Origin: DASSQJ01 sp963730165
GTDB taxonomy: Bacteria > Actinomycetota > Actinomycetes > Actinomycetales > Dermatophilaceae
Direction: 5' to 3'
Length of the DNA stretch: 64,000 nt
Assembly (NCBI GenBank): GCA_963730165.1
Contig: CAVSQS010000004.1
Span: forward strand, 1 to 64,000
The notes beneath the pieces were generated by a model. That model searched no databases. It saw nothing but the letters and a program-made list of their open reading frames with translations, and was not told where the DNA came from. Position numbers and translations under genes: made by a program. Positions 60,556 through 64,000 of the stretch are shown in pieces. Position 1 is the first letter of the stretch; every line of letters begins with the position of its first letter.

Positions 60556-61152
60556 TCAGTCGCGGGGGAGCTGCACGCCCAGGACGTCCCCGCCGGCACC
60601 GTCCGCCCCCACCCGTCCGAAGCCGAGCCGCTCGTAGAACCGGGCAGCGCCCTCGTTGGCCGAGTCCACACCGAGGTGGACGCCGGTCGCGCCGGCGCCG
60701 GTGAGCCCGGCGAGGAGGGAGTCGACGAGCCGGCGTCCCCACCCGAGGCCCTGGAGTCGAGGCAGGATGTCGATGTGCAGGTGCGCGGGGTAGCGCTGCA
60801 GGAGAACGGCATTCGTGCGCGGCCACGCGTGGATTCGATCGACGAGTGCACGGTCGGCGTTGGTGGCCCCGCTGCCCGACGGGTGGGCCGACCGCAGCGG
60901 CGGCAGCCACACCGCCTCGAGCCACTCCTCGAAGCGGCCTGTGTCGGGGACGCCGACGCAGTACGCGGCGACACCTTCGTCGTCAGCGGCGACCAGTGCG
61001 ACCGCGTCAGGGAAGAGCAGGTAGGGCCCGACCCACACATGACCGAGCAGGTCGGGATCCGCGTGCAGGTCGGTGGCATCGCGTCCGGCGAGGCCCGTCA
61101 TGAGGCAGACCCGGTAGACACCGGGGAGGTCCTGCACGGTCGCGTCGCGCAT
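60556..61152 (-). CDS. GNAT-family N-acetyltransferase
   Basis: 198 residues from ATG 61152 (a GTG three codons upstream is possible). GNAT landmarks: MRDATVQDLPGVYRVCLMTG at the start, HLHIDILPRLQGLGWGRRLV with the acetyl-CoA Q/RxxGxG/A loop, and VHLGVDSANEGAARFYERLG near the end. The mid part GRFEEWLEAVWLPPLRSAHP resembles the acetyltransferase-like part of O-GlcNAcase-related proteins. Substrate unknown. Confidence 0.85.
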   Translation of the reverse strand: MRDATVQDLPGVYRVCLMTGLAGRDATDLHADPDLLGHVWVGPYLLFPDAVALVAADDEGVAAYCVGVPDTGRFEEWLEAVWLPPLRSAHPSGSGATNADRALVDRIHAWPRTNAVLLQRYPAHLHIDILPRLQGLGWGRRLVDSLLAGLTGAGATGVHLGVDSANEGAARFYERLGFGRVGADGAGGDVLGVQLPRD

Positions 61153-61221
61153 CGTCGCCACCCGTCAACGGTACGGGGGGCGACGTCCCCCGATGGACGC
61201 CCGCCGGCCGGGCGAGGGCAC

Positions 61222-61460
61222 TCAGGCGGCATTGACCTCGAGGTGGCTCTTCACGTCGGCGAGCATCGACCCGAGCATCGGCACGTGCTCCTTGACGACC
61301 ATCCGCTCGACGGTGTTGCCGACGACCAGGACCTACACGTCCCACTCGCCAGTTCCCGCCCCCTGGTCCCGTCGTCGACCAGCTCGAACGTGAACGTCCA
61401 CGTCGGGTGCTCCGCGAAGAGGCCGACCTGGGCGACGATTCGCTCCGGCAGTGTTGCCAT
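61222..61460 (-). pseudogene. Small START-like/SRPBCC-type gene with frameshift and internal stop
   Basis: The first half reads MATLPERIVAQVGLFAEHPT and FTFELVDDG in one frame. The second half, VLVVGNTVERMVVKEHVPML and ADVKSHLEVNAA, lies in another frame, with a TAG just before it (GEWDV-stop). Joined, they make a plausible ~78-residue protein. Loss of frame plus a stop codon means it is broken. Family assignment is a guess. Confidence 0.6.
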
Positions 61461-61628
61461 CGACCTCGACCCCTTTCGGTTGTCCTTCGGCCCGCGACCT
61501 CGGGCACGGCGCCGTGAGGCGGCGGTCTTCGGCTCCTCGACCAGCGTGAGACACCGGGATGGCGGCGCGGAGGAGGTGGTGTGGGTGTTCGGTGGGGTCG
61601 GCTCGCGTCCCGCGATGCGGAACGGGTG

Positions 61629-61670
61629 AGGTGAGCCTTACCCCGAGTTGGTTAGGATTGCCTAACCGAA
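61629..61670 (+). promoter_or_regulatory. Tandem DtxR/IdeR-type iron boxes before bfd-bfr
   Basis: Two close matches to the consensus TTAGGTTAGSCTAACCTAA. AGGTGAGCCTTACCC (61629-61643) matches 13 of 15 core positions. TTAGGATTGCCTAACCGAA (61652-61670) matches 16 of 19. They lie 31-72 bases before the bfd GTG. In mycobacteria, tandem iron boxes upstream of bfrA allow IdeR to activate storage genes when iron is high; the same logic is likely here. Confidence 0.8.
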
Positions 61671-61700
61671 CGCCGTCGAGATCGGAGAGGGAGGCCGGGA

Positions 61701-61934
61701 GTGATCGTCTGCCACTGCGCCGTCGTCAACGACGCCGCGATCACGAACGCCGTCGACGACGGCGCGACCACCCTCGCACAGGTCTGCGCCGCGACCGGTG
61801 CCGGCAGCGACTGCGGTGGGTGCGTGCGGGTGGTCAAGGCGATCGTCGTGGAGCACGATGTGGCACAGGCCCGCACCATGGACGAGCTGCGGGCGATGAC
61901 CGAGGCGAAGGAGCCCGCTCGTGCAGCCAGTTGA
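61701..61934 (+). CDS. bfd: Bacterioferritin-associated ferredoxin
   Basis: 77 residues from GTG with a GGGAGG ribosome site. The [2Fe-2S] ligands are C4, C6, C38 and C41 in MIVCHCAVVND and GAGSDCGGCVRVVKAI, the Bfd/BFD-like pattern. Bfd donates electrons to bacterioferritin to release stored iron. It overlaps bfr by 14 bases, so both are translated together. Residues after ~50 form a variable helical tail. Confidence 0.92.
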   Translation: MIVCHCAVVNDAAITNAVDDGATTLAQVCAATGAGSDCGGCVRVVKAIVVEHDVAQARTMDELRAMTEAKEPARAAS

Positions 61935-62406
61935 CCGCAGGGTCGTCGACCTCTTCAACGAGGCCCTGACCTTCGAGCTCACCGTGACCAACACCTACTT
62001 CCTCCACGCGCGGATGCTCGACAACTGGGGCTTCACCAAGTTGGGGAAGGTCTTCTACGACCTCTCGATCGACGAGATGAAGGACGCGGACGCCCTCATC
62101 AACCGGATCCTCTTCTTCGAGGGGCACCCGAACGTCCAGAAGCTGGGCTCGATCAAGGTCGGGGAGAACACCGAGGAGATGCTTCGCCTCGCCCACTCCA
62201 GCGAGCTGGCCGCGGTGGCCCAGTTCAACGCCGCAGCGCAAGAGTGCCACGACCTCGGCGACCACGGCTCAGCGGCGGTCTTCGAGGAGATGGTCCGCGA
62301 CGAGGAGCGGCACGCGGACTGGTTCGAGTCCCAGCTCGACGCCATCGAGCGGGTCGGCATCCAGCAGTACCTCGCCCGCCAGCTCGAGCCCGGCGCCACC
62401 CCCTGA
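61921..62406 (+). CDS. bfr: Bacterioferritin
   Basis: 161 residues from GTG with AAGGAG upstream. Four-helix ferritin-like protein: E19 in ALTFELTVTNTYFLHARMLD, E52 and haem-ligand M53 in LSIDEMKDADALINRILFFE, then EELAA-type HSSELAAVAQ and the EMVRDEERHADWFESQLDAI pair. In Escherichia coli Bfr the residue after MK is the ferroxidase ligand His54; here it is Asp55. Iron storage shell of 24 subunits is expected. Oxidation chemistry may differ because of that change. Confidence 0.93.
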   Translation: MQPVDRRVVDLFNEALTFELTVTNTYFLHARMLDNWGFTKLGKVFYDLSIDEMKDADALINRILFFEGHPNVQKLGSIKVGENTEEMLRLAHSSELAAVAQFNAAAQECHDLGDHGSAAVFEEMVRDEERHADWFESQLDAIERVGIQQYLARQLEPGATP

Positions 62407-62434
62407 CGCCCGTCTCCGGGGTGGGCCCGCACCC

Positions 62435-63223
62435 TCAGGGTCGGTCGAGCGTCTCCGGGCGGCGCAGGTGCTCGACGACCACCTGCTGGAGCCGACCCGC
62501 GTGGGTGCCGTCGAGGACCCGGTGGTCGGCCGTCGCCACGAGGACCGACGTCGGACGGACGAGGACCTGGCCGTCGAGCGCGACCGGCCGGTCACGCACC
62601 GCGCCGACCGCGAGGTAGACCGAGGTCCGGGCGAACGGGACCGGCGCGAGGTAGGCCTCGTCGAGGCCGACGGTGCCGACGTTCGACACGAAGGCCGTCC
62701 CGAGCGGACGTCCCGGCTGGCCGAAGGCGGGCGCTCCGAGCCCACCGACGAGCAGGCTCGCCGTGCCCATCACGGGGCGCATCGCCCACCAGGGCGCCAC
62801 GCCGACGAGGGAGCCGGTCCGCCGGTGGTGGTGGTCGCGGTCGGCGCGGAGCGCTCGCGACGCCGACTCCAGCTGCTGGGCGATCTCAGCGCTCGAGAGC
62901 CGGTCGGCATCCTGGACGCGCACCGGACCGAGGTCGGTGCCCCGTTCGATGTCGACCGCGAAGGCGACCGTGCAGTCGTCGCTGGACACGATCCTCCCGA
63001 ACACGACACGGGACCGGGCCTCGGGCACGGCCCGCAGCGCGCGGCCGAGGGCCGCGCCGACGAGGTGGGTCAGCGTGACCCGCACCCCGGTCGTGCGGCG
63101 CAGCACCTGGACGTGCGCAAGGGCGGCACTGACGTCGACCTCGGTCCTGGCGTGGATCCGGCCCTCGGCGGGTGCGCGCCACGTGGCCGCGGCGACCTTG
63201 CGGCGCACCGACCGGCGACTCAC
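62435..63223 (-). CDS. Lone 2-oxoacid dehydrogenase-type (E2) acyltransferase domain
   Basis: 262 residues. Only the catalytic part of an E2 (dihydrolipoyl acyltransferase/CAT fold) is present: VRVTLTHLVGAALGRALRAV, GTAFVSNVGTVGLDEAYLAP and LVATADHRVLDGTHAGRLQQ with the HRVLDG catalytic motif. There is no lipoyl or E1/E3-binding domain. A mid hydrophobic patch (APWWAMRPVMGTASLLVGGL) is unusual. Its start overlaps the SDR stop (ATGA), so both act together. Likely a lipoyl-independent acyltransferase. Confidence 0.75.
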   Translation of the reverse strand: MSRRSVRRKVAAATWRAPAEGRIHARTEVDVSAALAHVQVLRRTTGVRVTLTHLVGAALGRALRAVPEARSRVVFGRIVSSDDCTVAFAVDIERGTDLGPVRVQDADRLSSAEIAQQLESASRALRADRDHHHRRTGSLVGVAPWWAMRPVMGTASLLVGGLGAPAFGQPGRPLGTAFVSNVGTVGLDEAYLAPVPFARTSVYLAVGAVRDRPVALDGQVLVRPTSVLVATADHRVLDGTHAGRLQQVVVEHLRRPETLDRP

Positions 63224-64000
63224 GGCGCGCTCGCGTCGACGGGCACGGTGTCGCGGCGGGGTGGGCCGCTGCGGTGCGGGGCTTCTGCGAGGGCGACGCG
63301 CACGAGGTCACGGGGCAGGGCCGACAGCGCGGCCAGCGGCGCGGTCCGACGCGGCAGCCGCACGACGGGACGGTCCCGCTCCACCGCGTCGAGGAGGGCC
63401 CGGGCGACCACCTCCGGGTCCAGGTCGCGCAGCGCACCCAACCGCTGGGCCCTCGTGAAGGCGGAGCCGGATGCGGGGTGGCGGCGGGCGCGCTCCATCA
63501 TCGTCGAGGCCACGGGTCCGATCTCGGCCACGGTGGTCCGGACGCCCGTTCCGCGCAGCTCGAGCCTGAGTGCGGCCGTCGCGTGGGTCAGGCCCGCCTT
63601 GGTGGCGCCGTAGACCGCGAGACCGGGGAAGCTGGCCACCCCGGCGAGCGAGGAGACCATGACGAGGTGGCCGGTGCCCCGGGCGAGCATCGCCGGAAGC
63701 AGCAGCCTGGTCAGCGCCAGCGGCGCCGTGAGGTTGAGGGCCACCGTGCGCTCGACGTCGCCCGGGCCCAGCTCGTCCAGGCGTCCCACCGTCTCGACCG
63801 CCGCGTTGTGGATGACGACCTCGACGGGCCCTGCGCGCTGCTCGGCGAGGTCGAGGACCGCCTGCGGCGCGCCCGGGTCGGTGAGGTCGGCGGGCACCAC
63901 GGCAGCACCGAGAACGCGCCCGAGCTCCACGAGCGGAGCTGCGGAACGGGCCACGAGGGTGACGCGGGCACCCCGGTCGACGAGCTGTTCGGCGATCCGT
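63220..64000 (-). CDS. Short-chain dehydrogenase/reductase, 5' end outside window
   Basis: At least 260 residues; the frame stays open to the edge (RIAEQLVDRGARVTLVARSA), so the cofactor GxxxGxG motif lies beyond the window. Visible SDR landmarks: VEVVIHNAAVETVGRLDELG (NAA/NNA motif), LVMVSSLAGVASFPGLAVYG and YGATKAGLTHATAALRLELR (catalytic Ser, YxxxK). The extended C-terminus is Arg/Pro-rich. It is coupled to the lone E2-type acyltransferase, suggesting a two-step lipid or polyol modification. Confidence 0.88.
   Translation of the reverse strand, partial: RIAEQLVDRGARVTLVARSAAPLVELGRVLGAAVVPADLTDPGAPQAVLDLAEQRAGPVEVVIHNAAVETVGRLDELGPGDVERTVALNLTAPLALTRLLLPAMLARGTGHLVMVSSLAGVASFPGLAVYGATKAGLTHATAALRLELRGTGVRTTVAEIGPVASTMMERARRHPASGSAFTRAQRLGALRDLDPEVVARALLDAVERDRPVVRLPRRTAPLAALSALPRDLVRVALAEAPHRSGPPRRDTVPVDASAP

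Overview
The window is about 64 kb of very GC-rich DNA (strong G/C preference at third codon positions, many GTG starts) from an actinobacterium. It contains the conserved actinobacterial block ppiA - rhomboid - crgA - DUF881 - sortase - trpG/pabA - pknB - pbpA - rodA - pstP - fhaB - fhaA - tRNA-Leu, which normally lies near the chromosomal origin. Gene content and style suggest a member of the Micrococcales, possibly the Intrasporangiaceae group; the family-level placement is inference. There are no rRNA genes, insertion sequences, phage genes or CRISPR arrays.

Layout. 1-2.3 kb: the trehalose pair otsA-otsB (otsA cut by the window edge). 2.4-4.6 kb: decayed DsrE-like sequence, then a metalloid-type cassette (ArsR regulator, ArsP-like permease, small CxxC thioredoxin). 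5-8.8 kb: membrane proteins, an SRPBCC protein, a GerW-like protein and a membrane-fused hydrolase. 9.2-10.7 kb: a fluoride riboswitch followed by a universal stress protein and two coupled crcB fluoride channels. 11-25 kb: LURP-one-like and DUF1801 proteins, an ECF sigma factor with SnoaL tail, an ABC-F ATPase, an SNF2 helicase, secreted cell-wall-type proteins, an FTR1-like permease pair and a large ATPase regulator. 25-32 kb: redox enzymes, small regulators, a frameshifted hydrolase and a MarR-controlled membrane gene with a visible promoter and operator. 32.7-47.2 kb: the growth, division and signalling cluster listed above. 47-55 kb: GMC oxidoreductase, EVE protein, DNA polymerase IV, two hydrolases and a stand-alone condensation-like protein. 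55-60.4 kb: glycine-rich or acidic secreted proteins around a two-component system. 61.6-62.4 kb: an iron-box-controlled bfd-bfr pair. 62.4-64 kb: a lone E2-type acyltransferase coupled to a short-chain dehydrogenase that runs off the window.

How genes work together. PknB and PstP phosphorylate and dephosphorylate envelope targets, with FhaA/FhaB as phosphothreonine readers and PbpA/RodA/CrgA as cell-wall machinery. The fluoride operon is probably switched on by fluoride through its RNA leader. Bfd and Bfr handle release and storage of iron under tandem DtxR/IdeR-type boxes. The most unusual feature is a 53-bp palindromic element present twice, at 35414-35466 and 45897-45949, on either side of the crgA-to-fhaA block; I do not recognise it. 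Several genes are decaying: a DsrE gene, a duplicated DUF1801 tail, a methyltransferase scrap, a multiply frameshifted hydrolase and a small broken gene at 61.2-61.5 kb.
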